From positions 33,420,501 through 33,484,500 of the forward strand of contig OY727094.1 of the NCBI GenBank assembly GCA_963402885.1: a DNA stretch of 64,000 nucleotides. Direction: 5' to 3'. The position numbers were made by a program, and so were the translations under genes. Positions 33,907 through 45,458 of the stretch are shown piece by piece (within the stretch, counting starts at the first letter, position 1; the number at the start of each line of letters is the position of its first letter). The DNA is from Antedon bifida. Taxonomy: Eukaryota; Echinodermata; Crinoidea; Comatulida; Antedonidae. Below the pieces are notes generated by a model that was given only the letters and a program-made list of their open reading frames with translations, had not been told where the DNA came from and made no database searches.

Positions 33907-36900
33907 TCATGGTACAGCTTGGAGTGAAAATGCTCTGTAACCAAAATTTGTAAAGATGTCCACTTGTGAACTGCTACCTGAAACACTTAATACCTGTAAA
34001 AAGAAAAGAATGTATTAAAATACTAATACAATAATACTGCAAGTATATTGTATAGTTTGGCATATAGTAGAGTAGAACTAACTCAAAAAAAGGGGGCCAG
34101 CTTAAAAACGGATTTTTGGTAGTATTGGGTGTACTAAATAACAGACAAAAAGAGTCTCAAGGATTTCAACGACCGGAAAGTGTTTTCAAGATGGCTGCCA
34201 AAATTGATATTAAAATGTCTATATCTTCTCAAATATTTATATAATTCAACTTTAACAGGAGACTTCATAAAGGCATGGCCAAACCATAGAGGGTGCTATA
34301 ATCAAATAGATAATAATATTGTAACAAATTATATCACCATCTATGTTTTGGCTATGCTTTTATAAAGTCTCTTGTTAATGTTGGGACCTCTGCAACTGTA
34401 ACCACAATAATGACAGTTTTAAAACTAAGGTAAAAATTTCTTAATAGCGTTGAAAACTCATTCACCACTGGCTTAGAATTTATAATGTTTCGTTCTACAT
34501 TTAAACAGAATAGAGACCGCACCACTGAAATTATATCTTACTTAAAGTTAGGATTATCAATGATAGGAATTTGATTGTATGGTATTTAAAAGAAATACTG
34601 TAATAATAATAATTATTATATATAAGTACCTTGTTATTTTCTGAAACAGTGTTTATAGCAAGTGAGAACACACTGTTAGGTGTACATGGAACTTGAGTTT
34701 TAACTTCGCCATTCATTGTAAGATGTGACACCTTAGGTTGTGTACCACCACAATAAATCTGGATAAAAATCAAATTAAAATATAATTTAAAGACAATACC
34801 TTTTTAAATGGATCAAAAGAATTAAATTCTATTCTTAAACTTACAAGATCGTCATGAAATTGTAAACACTGTGGAGACGCGTTTCCAATGTTGTATATAC
34901 ATGTTGTCGATAGCGATCGAAGATGCCATGTAGACAGGGCCACACCCCCTCCACAAACCAACCAATCATCACCTGGATCCACACTAACGCAGCTCACCCA
35001 TCGACCAATCTGAGGCCGGCAACATTCCTATAATAAAAAAAAAACAAATTATTTAATATTTACATTAGTAGAAATGTTTTCTATTGAATATATCTATACA
35101 CCATGGCATATCAAAATCACAAAAATTGTACTGGGAAGTTTATATGAAATTTGAACATTATCCACCAATATAGAGACCAAATGGTATCTTCTCTAGTGTA
35201 TAATAGTTAATGTTGTAAAATGTTAATACCTCATGTTTATATGGTTCTATTACATGCTGTGCTTCTCGTCCTCCTCTGCAATCTGTTTTATAAATGGAAA
35301 AAAAAAAGGAAACTTATTATTAATTTATTACCTGTAAAGCACACCTTCAAGTCGGAATCTCTCCCCCAACCAGGATATCATTGAACTCACAATAAAAATA
35401 CATACAAGAATTCCTGGACAGACAGACATATTAGGCCAACATAACGCCTCTACACTATCAAACTTTATGTGACAAAAAATGTAATGTGCCCATATATGGA
35501 CATGATGATGTCATATCACTGCCATATTTAGGCACATCAAACTTGTTTTTGTCAAACTAGTTCGATAGTGTAGACAATATTGAGAGACTGTGTTACATGC
35601 TTGGTTATTATACAATTTACAAGTTTAATCATATCAAAGGGCAGTCAAAACCTTTTAGGTAATAGGAAATTGTTCCTCAGTTATCTGCCCTCCTCTGGTA
35701 TACATCTTTTATATATTTTGTAATTTTATGTATTTTGAATGAAATAAATATATTATTATTAGTAAAAAAATCTAAAAATGGCAAAGTACAGTACCCCATA
35801 TTCTGACAGAACCATCTTCTGAGGATGAAACAAACTGGTTGCTGTTGTTGAATAATGCTACACAGTGAATATAGTCACTGTGTCCTGAAAATGTGTCCTA
35901 GAAATTGTAGAAAAAAACAAAACAATGAATACAAACGGATAAATAGATACATTTTCGTCCCATTTTTCCTGATCCATATTTGTTTTATTTCAGATTCTGC
36001 TATCAGATATATTGAAGCATAGTGGTTTGCATCACCTTTTTTTAAAGTTTATTTTATATTACAGTTTATATGGGCTTGATCAGGTTTAAATATTTACCCA
36101 GGTAAGTTGGTGATCTATCCTCCAAAGTTAGCAATAATTAGTCCATTAAGCTAACTTAGCAGGTAATTAACTAAGTCAGAACGGGCCCTATGATTCACTT
36201 GTGCATGTCAATCAATGTAGCTCTTTAGAAAAGAGGAATTGGACCAAATATGTTACCTTAAGTGTGCCGGATTCCAAGTCCCATGAATAATTATTATTGT
36301 CTCCACAACCAGAGTAAAGTACATTATCCTAATAACAAATAAAACATAACTGATTTTGATCAAACATCATATATGTAGTTCCAATTTCTGTCTCATAATA
36401 ATATCCTGGATTTATATAGCACCTAATGTTGTGAAACCTCTAAGTGCTTTACATAAACTAATACGATAAAAGGGATTCCAACCATGCCAACAAAAACCCA
36501 AACTGAAGTAAGTGGATACGCCTTTGTTGCTAACCAGGGATCGGTCTAATTGAACCCCGGTCAGCACCAGTTGTGTCTCGGTCATCCCGGACTCGGGCAC
36601 CTCCTGCCCTACTTAAACTCATAGAGAAGGACAGTTTATTAATAAAGATGTTGTTGTCCAATAAAATAAGCTGTTATGTTACCTTTGTGTTGTAGACAAT
36701 GCTGTTCACTTCTGGATCAGAAAATTGGTTCTTGCCGGTTGGTACGGATAAAGTCCAAGCTATTTTACAACTCTAATAAAAGACAGTGTGGTTAAATTGT
36801 TCTTCTTGATTAATAATTCTAATTGAATAAATATTATAGAGTCTAAAAATAAAAGTTGACATATCAATTTACTTTTATGTAACTAAAAATGATATACCTT

Positions 36901-38561
36901 TTTTAAGATGTCTGTCCACTTGTATGCTTTGATATCACCAGTCCCTGCACTACAGTAAAAGAATATTTTAATTTTAATCTATTTTTTCTTTTATTTCATC
37001 ATTTTTGTCAAGTTTTCAAAATAATAACAAGAGCAGCACTATAAGTAATGATCATTGGAATGGCGCTTTCAAAATGGAACGATTGATTGATAATTAAATA
37101 ATAAATAATAATTAAATGTCGATTCCTTGTAATCTTATTACCTACCATATTAAAAATAACTCTGTTGAAACAATTGAGTAAATAGGTCCACTGCAAACTA
37201 AATAAATAGAAGAAAACATGCATTTATAGATTTTGCAAATTTTACTATTTTCATTCAGACAAAGAGTCAGCGAAATGTAGGCAAAAAAAAAGTGTGATGT
37301 GCCCAAATATGGTAGTGATATGGCCAAATATGGTAGTGATATGGCCAAATATGGTAGTGATATGCCCAAATATGGTAGTGATATGGCCAAATATGGTAGT
37401 GATATGACACCATTCATCATGTCCATATATGGGCACATCACAATTTTTTGTCACATAAAGTTTGATTGTGTAGACAGAGCTTTATTTCTCATAGTTAATT
37501 TGTACAGAAATATATTTCAGTTTAGGCCTACCTTGGAAAGAAAAAGATGGTTTCCAGTGACTCTCGTTTGCGCTAGGACTCAGTGCTGCTGTCAAGTTGA
37601 AGACTGAAACCGTGCCATAATTGTTAGCTGTCACCAAATGATTCCCACATGGAGAAAAACACTGCGAAAATACCGTAAGATGTTGGCATTTTCTGTCATA
37701 CAGTATTTGGTCCTGTGGATTTTGAAATAATAAATGTAATAATATGGTAAAATTTGAATAGTGCCCTAGTATAGTAGTGACTAATTATTAATTATTTGTA
37801 ATACCTGTTATACAAAATGTTTTCCGTTAAGTTCTGTTTTGTTTATTTTATAATTCTATATTATGGAATCCTAGTACTAAACAGTGTAGGTTATAGTGTA
37901 TTAATTACTAGTATTAGTACTGTTATCAAGGAACATTTTCGCCAGTGTAGCGTAGCAAAAAGCTATACAAAACAACCTTATTGCTACACATTTTGAAAAT
38001 TGTGTAGCAAAAAATACAATACAAAACTATGTTTCTCGACTTAAAAATCAGTTTGATTAGCAATATTGCTAAACAAAATTTTTAAATGAAAATTTTCCCT
38101 GGTTATGTCTTTTTTCCGATGCGATTTTCATAAAGTACCTTCCTCTCGAACCCAGCAAGCCCAGGAGGGCCTAGACATACTACACTTACAGTAGTACTAG
38201 TTCTAATACTTAATGGCATAATTAAAAGGAATCATTCATAGGCTAGCACTGAGATTAATCACTACACTACTACTCTACTACTAGGCCCTACTACTACTAG
38301 TGTGTATTACTTTTTTTACTACTAGAAAAAAAACTGGGCTAGGCCTCCCTCTAGCCCCTACTAACGAAGTACTAGGCTACATTTAGTCTACTATCTAGCC
38401 TACTATATTAGTATTAGTTTAGGGCTAGTTGGCCTACACTCCACTACCTAGCTAGCCTAGCAAAGCTACTGTGGGATTGAAAGCCACAAATAAAACGAAA
38501 CACTTATGGAATATAAATACATATTATCTTCATTTGCAATTACCTGATACGTCGTAGTCAT
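33907..38561 (-). CDS. THOC6: THO complex subunit 6 homologue (WD40 protein), 339 aa
   Basis: Eleven coding exons on the minus strand join in frame: 38544-38561, 37532-37712, 37146-37197, 36898-36949, 36683-36772, 36257-36328, 35795-35897, 35230-35282, 34845-35027, 34630-34758, 33907-33993 (1020 nt). The length matches human THOC6 (341 aa). Diagnostic matches are FSQCFSPCGN near the N-terminus, SGHSDYIHCVALF, EDGSVRIW, GRWVSCVSVD...DDWLVCGGG, WHLRS, NGEVKTQVP and the C-terminal FTNFGYRAFSL. The protein is a WD40 beta-propeller of the THO/TREX complex, which couples transcription and splicing to mRNA export in the nucleus. Exon 3 uses the TTAG acceptor ending at 37198; the next AG, seven bases on, would break frame. 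A five-codon upstream ORF lies at 38568-38585. It converges with SLC45 and diverges from the SRRM gene. Confidence 0.93.
34253..34380. mobile_element. Inverted-repeat element in the last THOC6 intron
   Basis: Arms around GGCATGGCCAAACCATAGAG and ATCTATGTTTTGGCTATGC pair over ~40 bp, followed by GGGACCTCTGCA. A related piece (GCAGAGGTCCC, CCAAAACATAGAGGGCACTATA) occurs at 52199-52290. Confidence 0.5.
35446..35575. mobile_element. CTGTCTACACTATC-family MITE, copy 2
   Basis: Begins CTCTACACTATCAAACTTTA and ends TTCGATAGTGTAGAC, with internal GTGCCCATATATGGACATGA. In a THOC6 intron. Confidence 0.7.
36409..36608. repeat. SINE/LINE-tail-like dispersed repeat in a THOC6 intron
   Basis: The GGATTTATATAGCACCTA ... 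CTCTAAGTGCTTTACAT ends resemble the AGCGCTATATAAAT tails seen in many marine-animal SINEs and LINEs. Further in, a minus-strand GGGGTTCAATTAGACC segment resembles a decayed B box. A partial relative (TTTATATAGTGCTTTT) lies near 14582. Family not identified. Confidence 0.4.
37281..37483. mobile_element. CTGTCTACACTATC-family MITE, copy 3, with an expanded 18-bp internal array
   Basis: The right end GATTGTGTAGACAGAGCTTT is intact and the left end is eroded. The interior contains five tandem 18-bp units (CCAAATATGGTAGTGATA plus ATG-type variants, about 37309-37405). The array is open in several frames and creates repetitive ORFs on both strands that are not genes. In THOC6 intron 2 (between exons 2 and 3). 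Confidence 0.75.
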
Positions 38562-38602
38562 AATTTCAGACAGAGTTATACATTTTCAAAGATAATCAAA
38601 TT

Positions 38603-38615
38603 GTCAAAATCTCGC
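38603..38615. promoter_or_regulatory. TCTCGCG element upstream of THOC6
   Basis: TCTCGCGG sits about 45-50 bp upstream of the THOC6 start codon. TCTCGCGAGA-type boxes are common in promoters of housekeeping genes. Only a half-site is present, so the call is weak. Confidence 0.25.
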
Positions 38616-40084
38616 GGGTCAGCATGCACAACAGAGACACTGTACAGAAAAAAGTATATTTATAAAACCCCCTCTATCAGTTCACTTACTTGGTAGCCTT
38701 CAGCTTTCCAGACGGCCTAAATCATCATCAAAACGAGTGTGAAAACGCGTGTGGATTGACTAATAAACCAATAGAAACGCGTTAGATGTGTGAAATGAGA
38801 ACGATCGATTATCATCCTTTTTCTACAAAACGACGACGAAACAGGCGATCGAACATTGGGCCTACACGTACATATGTTACTTAATGAAAATAGCCAAAAT
38901 AACAACTTTAGGTAAGAAAGATTATTTTAGAATTATACTAAATGCTAACTTTATGATTAAATATATATTGTGCGTGATATTTAGGCAATATTTTAATATT
39001 TAAAAAGGTAAAATACTAAGAGTAAATATTGAAAGATTTATTCTTTTACGTAGGCTAGGCTAGGCCTAGCTAGGCCTCGGTGTAGCCTTAATAGGCTGGC
39101 ATATATTGTGGGTGGATATCAGAGTCTAGCGGGAAAGAAAGACTTTGAAGAGGTATTAAACGCCAGATCTCCCTTTATAAACCAGGCCCATCAAACTAGG
39201 CCTAATTACCTTTAAATTGGCAAAATAGGTTATTATTAGATTGTATTATATTATATTGTGTTATAATTTCATTGTTGATAGCCTAATTTATAAATAATGT
39301 TTAAATTGGTTGGAAATATTTAAATAACATTCACTGTCCATGTCATTTTGATTGTATTTTTTGATAAACTCCTAAATATAGTTTGGCTATTTATTTGGCT
39401 ATTTTTCAAATATACATGAATATTTTCAGAAAAAAAGCATTTTTAGGCCTACATTTTAAATTACTTTGCTCAGATTTTTAATTATATAATTTAAATTTTG
39501 TAACATCACAAACATCACTTATTTTCTTTCTTTCACTATTCTGTAAGTAGACAGTAATAACGACCAAACATTCAGGACGATAGCTTAAACATTGTGGACA
39601 CTGCTGTCTTGCAAATAAAAAAAAATATAAAGCAAGTACTAGGCAGAATAAATTTTCCAAGTAAAAAGTATCCATAAAATAATGTAGTAAATAAGTACAA
39701 ATTATGCTTATTTATACAGCAGTGTTTAATTGACCTACAATGGTACCACTTTCTACCAGCAGTGTTTGTCTACAGTATACAGTGTATAGTATTTATATCC
39801 TTGTTAGTAGTAGTAGTAGTAGTACTGTGGTACAGTAATTCAGGCTTGCTGAGGGAATTCGTTTGTTCTATTGATTTTCCCCTCTTTGTCAGATGGCCAG
39901 TCATTTGAACTACACATCATGTGGATCAATACATAGTTTCAAAAGACTGCTATAATTTGCTATTCATTATATTCAAGGCACTTTTTTGCTGTACTAGAAT
40001 TTATTATACTGAAGAACAAAATAATCAGTTAACAATATTATAACTTTCAGTCTATTATATAATTATAATTTCTAACTAGAATTT

Positions 40085-40105
40085 AATTCGTCACTTTGAC
40101 GAATT
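40085..40105. repeat. 21-bp palindrome AATTCGTC-N5-GACGAATT
   Basis: Perfect 8-bp arms around ACTTT at the left edge of the composite repeat. Confidence 0.7.
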
Positions 40106-41589
40106 ATAGGTGATCATTTTTATCATTTTACCGAAATAATTTTTTGCACGTACGTTAACATACGATCAGAAAATGTTGATGTATGCCATCCTATTATACG
40201 CTTTAGTGCTGAGTTGTGCCTATTATATGCCATATACAATATGTACAGTATATAATGTATCTATATACAGTGTAGCATAGGTGAAATTACGGGACACACA
40301 TCATGTTCTAATTTTTTGGTATGATGGAATTATCAAAATAAACTCGAAGATGACAATTTCGAAAGATAATGAATTGAGCAAATAAATATAAGAATTGGAA
40401 GAGAATTTGGCACGTAGAAGCGCTGTGCGCGCTCTTTGAAATTTGTATAACTTTGACGAAAAAGATGAAAAAACTACTTTTTAACTTCAACTGGCCATAT
40501 GTTAACGTCACAACATCCGATAGGCTTAATTTTTATATGAATTCATATCTACATTTCATCAGCTTTCATAATAAATTATAATTATCAAGGTAACCTTTAA
40601 TTCTAAAGAGCTGTAAGATATTCAAATTTACGGCGAAGGTGAAATTACACGACCTACGTTATTCAAGTTTTTACGCGTGATGACGTCATCAAAATAAAAA
40701 TAGTGGCAGGTCATGAGAAAGTCAATTAATTGAGCAATCACATACTAAAATTTGAGCGAAAATCAAGCACAAATTATTAGAGATGTGTTCTATTGAATGT
40801 GATAAAATATGATAAAAGAGAAAAAAAACTTAATTTTAAATTCAAGTGGCCATTTGATGACGTCACAACATTTTGTACGTCAAATGTGTACATGAATTCA
40901 TATGTACAACTCAATGGCTTCCCGAATAAGTTAAAAAAATTGGGGGTCATCTTGCATTCTGAAGAGTTATTTTCATTTTAAAAATGCCTTATTTTTCACC
41001 ATTTTCAGCACTTTGATGCAATTAATTTGCGCATTTTGTCATTTTTAACGTGCTCGTATAGCGTTATCTTAAGTCGGAATGGACTCAAAATCGGTGAATG
41101 TACTAAGAATTGTGAGTAGATTGTGATTTATACATCAAATTTTTTTTTTTACGCTTTTTAAGAATCGCGTGCGCAAAAACATGTTTTTGCGCAGTAATTT
41201 TTTGAAACGCGCAAATGGCCTAATTCATGCTCTAAATTGATAAAAACTTAATTTTGAGCGTTCTAAATTTTTAACGCGCGATTTCACGTGCATGACCTTG
41301 AAACGCGCAACTTTTTATTTGCTAATATTTTTACCCTTGACCTGAAGTTTACGTGTAGCGAATTTCATTAATATGTGATAATAAATTATGGAGATATGAT
41401 TGATAATGTGATTTCACAAAATGGCGTATAAATGACGTCACGGATGAGTGATCACGCTGGAAAGCTCATTAGGATTAAGTTATATTATTTGAAAGATATT
41501 CTGAAATTTTGGTAATCATTGACATTAAACTTTTTGAGATAATTGTTACACAAAATAGTGTACAGAAACAATAAAAAGACTAGACATGT

Positions 41590-41610
41590 AACTCGTCACT
41601 TTGACGAGTT
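41590..41610. repeat. 21-bp palindrome AACTCGTC-N5-GACGAGTT
   Basis: Perfect 8-bp arms around ACTTT at the junction of the two 1.54-kb units. Confidence 0.7.
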
Positions 41611-43157
41611 TGGTTTTCCGCCGCGCAAGTGGTGCAACATGAACGTGTAACGACGTACCTTTTAACATTAAGGGATAGGTTGAGGACAAAAGGAAGTGTT
41701 CACGTTGGCATTATGACCTGAACTGAAGAATATGATATGTTGTTATTGCTAAATTCTATTATTTCGATTCATATTTAGTATACACAGTATAATCTGTATC
41801 CATATCACACAGTGTAGAATAGGTGAAATTACGGGACCCGCTATTTATTGCAAATTTTAACATGTTGACGGTTTTAAAATGAAATGCAAAGGTAGCAATT
41901 TCGGAAGGAAATTATCTCAGCAACAACATATTAACGTCTAGAAGAAATTTGAATACGTGAAATATTGATGCGCGCTCTTTTAAATGTAATGAATTATGAC
42001 GCAAAAGATGAAAATACGACTTTTTTCATTTAACTGGCCATATGATGACGTCACAACATCCGATTGGCATAATTTTCACATGATTTCGTATCTACAATCC
42101 AATAGCTTCCATAAAACGTTTTAATCGTGATTATCAAATTTTATTCTTACGAGCTATAACAGATTAAAATTTACTGTAAAGATGAAATTAATGCCACACG
42201 TAATTTAAATTTTTAGGAATGATGACGTCAAAAAAATTAAAATATTTCTAATTCATGCGAAAGACAGTTGATTGACATAGACAATATCAAAATTTGGGTG
42301 AAAATGGAAAACGGATAAGTGGAGATGCGCTCTATTAAATGTGATGAGCTATGACGAAAGATACAAAATTCCTAAATTTTATATTAGCGTGGCCATACGA
42401 TGACGTCACAATGTCCGGTTAGCCATATTAATACATGATCCGATATCTACAACTCATTAACTTCCAGAAAATGTCATCCACAAAAAGTTGACCGTCTAGT
42501 TTAGAAATTACGATTGTTTAAAAAAATACATATTTTAAACGAATTTTTTAACCTTTTCATAAAAAACGCGCGCAAATTGTCCAATTCGACGTGCTCGTAT
42601 GACGTATCTTTAAGTCGAAATTGTTTAAAATTTGGTAAAATTACTAGAAAAGGCTGGAAAAACATAAATCACGCGAAAAAAATACGTTTTCAATGCTACG
42701 TGCGCACCGCACACGTAAAAATTTGCGCACGCGTGGGAATTTTTTACATGCTTAAAACGACATGAAACGCGTAGAAACTTGATTAGAAAATAATTTAGCG
42801 CATTTTGAAATTTTAAATGCGTGTGCGCGCGTAACTTTGTGTAAAACACGCAATTTTGGTTCGACAGAAAGTTAGCGCATGATATAAATTAAATTTGTGC
42901 AAAGTTTCAATATAAAATGTTATTTGGTTTTTGACCTATGTTAAATACGAGAAAATCGTTAAATCGCGCGTACGTCACGTTGCGCAATTGTAAACATCAT
43001 GAAAAGCTTCGCTTGACGACGTTACATAAATGTCAAAATGTTAACATAGTTCACAAAATGTTATGTTTGCAAGTTTCAGAGAAAAGCGATACACAAAAAT
43101 CATACAGAAAGAAAGAAGATAAATAAAAAGTTGATGATGATTTCGTACAATCACAAG

Positions 43158-43188
43158 AGGTTTTCCTGCAACTTCGTTGCGGAAAACC
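43158..43188. repeat. Terminal hairpin GGTTTTCC...GGAAAACC
   Basis: GGTTTTCC-T-GCAAC-TTC-GTTGC-GGAAAACC forms a tight stem-loop at the right end of the second 1.54-kb unit, followed by an A run. Confidence 0.65.
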
Positions 43189-43220
43189 AAAAAAAAATAA
43201 AGATTTCATACAATAACAAT

Positions 43221-43252
43221 AGGTGATCATTTAGAATTCTAAATGATCACCT
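43221..43252. repeat. Perfect 32-bp palindrome
   Basis: AGGTGATCATTTAGAA followed immediately by its exact reverse complement. The half-site AGGTGATCATTT also follows the palindrome at 40085-40105. Confidence 0.75.
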
Positions 43253-44116
43253 AATAATCATAACTTACATAACAAATTATGTTCTTTGAAACCCACATAT
43301 TTATTGGTACAGTATACTGTGTATTAATATTTTTTTAAATATTAACTGTAAATTCATAGTACCAGAGTTGGTTCATTAAAATAATAATAATAGAATAAAT
43401 AAGACCAAGAATCATTTAACAACTTTAGTCTTTGTTTAATTCTAAAAAGACAATGAAACTTACAGGTACAATACATTAACTGACATTTTACAGATTTGAA
43501 TAAAAGGCATAAATTAAATAAATGAAAGAATCATACTGGTACTGTACAGTGTATAGTCGTATACTATAATACACACAATAATTTTGACTACTGTCTACTA
43601 CTGTACTCTTTTCATTCAATCTATCAAATTTACATTTGCATTTGACTCATAAATATTGATTTGTCAAATTAGAATTGTTGAATTATAAAGCATCAAGGTT
43701 ACTGCATGTGGATACTCAGATTGTGTTCATTTTAAAATATTATTATATTTATTACTAACTGTATTTATTCTGTATGCAAAAATAAATAAAACTGATAAGC
43801 TATTATTACAGTACTAACTGTACACTATCAAATTGTATACATTCATTATAATCATGGAGTCTAGTAATTCCCCAGGATGGTAAAATTAATTTATAATTAT
43901 ATACATTTACTAAATGTATATAATTATGTGCAGAAAAGAAATTTATCATTTTATACTGATATAAGAACATGGGTAAATATTAGTTACTGTTTTATTGATT
44001 TTTTTTTTAGTAATAATAAAATATATAAATAGTCAGTACAATTATCTCTCATTAATTTATACATTCATTGTCTAAGTGTTGATAATTCAGAATATTTTAA
44101 TGTTTTGGTAAATCTC

Positions 44117-44428
44117 CCAAAATCACACCTGGGTTATACCAAAATAACACTTGGATTATACCAAAATAACACCTGGATTATACCAAAATCACACCTGGGT
44201 TATATCAAAATCACACCTGGGTTATACCAAAATAACACCTGGATTATACCAAAATAACACCTGGATTATACCAAAATCACACCTGGATTATACCAAAATC
44301 ACACCTGGATTATACCAAAATCACACTTAGATTATACCAAAATCACATCTACTGTAGATTATACCAAAATCACACCTAGATTATGCCAAAATCATACCTA
44401 CTGTAGATTATACCAAAATCACACCTAT
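44117..44428. repeat. 22-bp minisatellite, about 14 degenerate copies
   Basis: Unit TTATACCAAAATMACACCTG plus GR. Some units carry a TACTGTAGA insertion. No reading frame across it resembles a protein. Confidence 0.8.
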
Positions 44429-44892
44429 CTATGGGCATAGCTAAAAAAATCATAGACTATACTGTAGATGTAATTTTTCAGTGCAGATATATGCAGAGTA
44501 TCCACCTTATTTGAATGCATTCTACACAGCCTAATTCCAACATACAGTAGCACCCATCTAAAGAACACACTTTATATTCTGAAAGATTGTTGTTTGTAAA
44601 ATGTCTTGTTTTCATAGAATACTAGGAATCTATATAATACAGTCACCTAACACATCCTGCTGTAGGATATTTCACATAGTCTTTTCCATAATGGGATTTG
44701 ACAACTTATATCTCCTCCTGTACAGCTGTATAAGCTGCATGATTTTTACCATACTGTACCTACAGTATAGTATACAGACATATTTTTTGTCACAATATAA
44801 TAATCAGATAATATTATATTGAAATTAAATTACACTGGTACTGTTAGTGTATGTACATGTCTATTTATAAAACAAATTATTCTGCATAACTT

Positions 44893-45056
44893 TAAAATAA
44901 AATTTAATGACAAAAAAGGTCGACGTTTCGGGACCTTCATGAAACAATTCTCAAGAACAAATAAGTAAATTTGTTAATTTTACTCATTTTTTCTTGAAAA
45001 TGGTTCCATGATGGTTCCGAAACGTCAATCTTTTTTGTCATTAAATTTTATTTAAA
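44893..45056. mobile_element. Foldback element with ~42-bp inverted arms
   Basis: AATAAAATTTAATGACAAAA ... GACGTTTCGGGACC pairs with GGTTCCGAAACGTC ... TTTTTGTCATTAAATTTTAT. A similar CGACGTTTCG motif lies near 12948. MITE-like. Confidence 0.6.
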
Positions 45057-45458
45057 AATTATTCTATGTTGTTAGTTTAAACTATAAATACAAATTTCAA
45101 ATGTTGTATAGAATTGCTACATTTGCAATTGTACTGTAGCATTACAAACCGTAAAGTAGTATTAGTAATTAGAAATTTCAATACAGTAGGTTTGGTAATG
45201 TTCAGTTTTCAAAACTGTATCATTTTAATTCCATTAACTCATTTCTGGCTCTTGTTAATATTTGTTATTTCACCTCAGGGATGTCAATTTAAATGAAGTA
45301 GATCGATTATGTTTGAAAATCATCCCTTGGAAGATAATGGACTATTCCATAAATAGACTATTCCAAACTGTTATTGATTACGTCTTGTTGGTGATAGAAC
45401 TAAAATGAATATATCTTAAATTTGTTTAAATTGTAGATTGTAAGTAACGAAAGTCAAG

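Larger units (their letters stand above)
40085..43252. repeat. Composite repeat: two diverged ~1.54-kb tandem units, each with internal ~354-bp duplications
   Basis: Landmarks recur about 1537-1543 bp apart: AGGTGAAATTACGGGAC (40277 / 41819), CTGGCCATATG...ACGTCACAACATCCGAT (about 40490 / 42033), AACGTGCTCGTAT (about 41050 / 42590). Within each unit the GGCCATnnGATGACGTCACAA block is repeated ~354 bp on. Each unit starts with a 21-bp palindrome (40085, 41590). Outer ends share AGGTGATCATTT in inverted orientation (40107 and 43241-43252). The second unit has TTTGGTTTTCCGC / GCGGAAAACCAAA ends (about 41609 and 43179). No long ORF. Confidence 0.7.
38562..45458. other. 7-kb region between the divergent THOC6 and SRRM genes
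   Basis: Should hold both promoters and possibly a non-coding first exon of the SRRM gene (an acceptor-like TTGTAG precedes its start codon). Contents: scattered TAGGCCTA motifs (38.3-39.5 kb), a TAG trinucleotide run near 39805, the composite repeat 40085-43252, a 22-bp array (44117-44428) and a foldback (44893-45056). No coding exon seen. Confidence 0.55.

Noticed and set aside
37142..37607. Repetitive peptides (KYGSDM and GHITTIF repeats) on both strands
   Set aside because: They are translations of the 18-bp array inside a MITE; 18 bp is a multiple of three, so several frames stay open.
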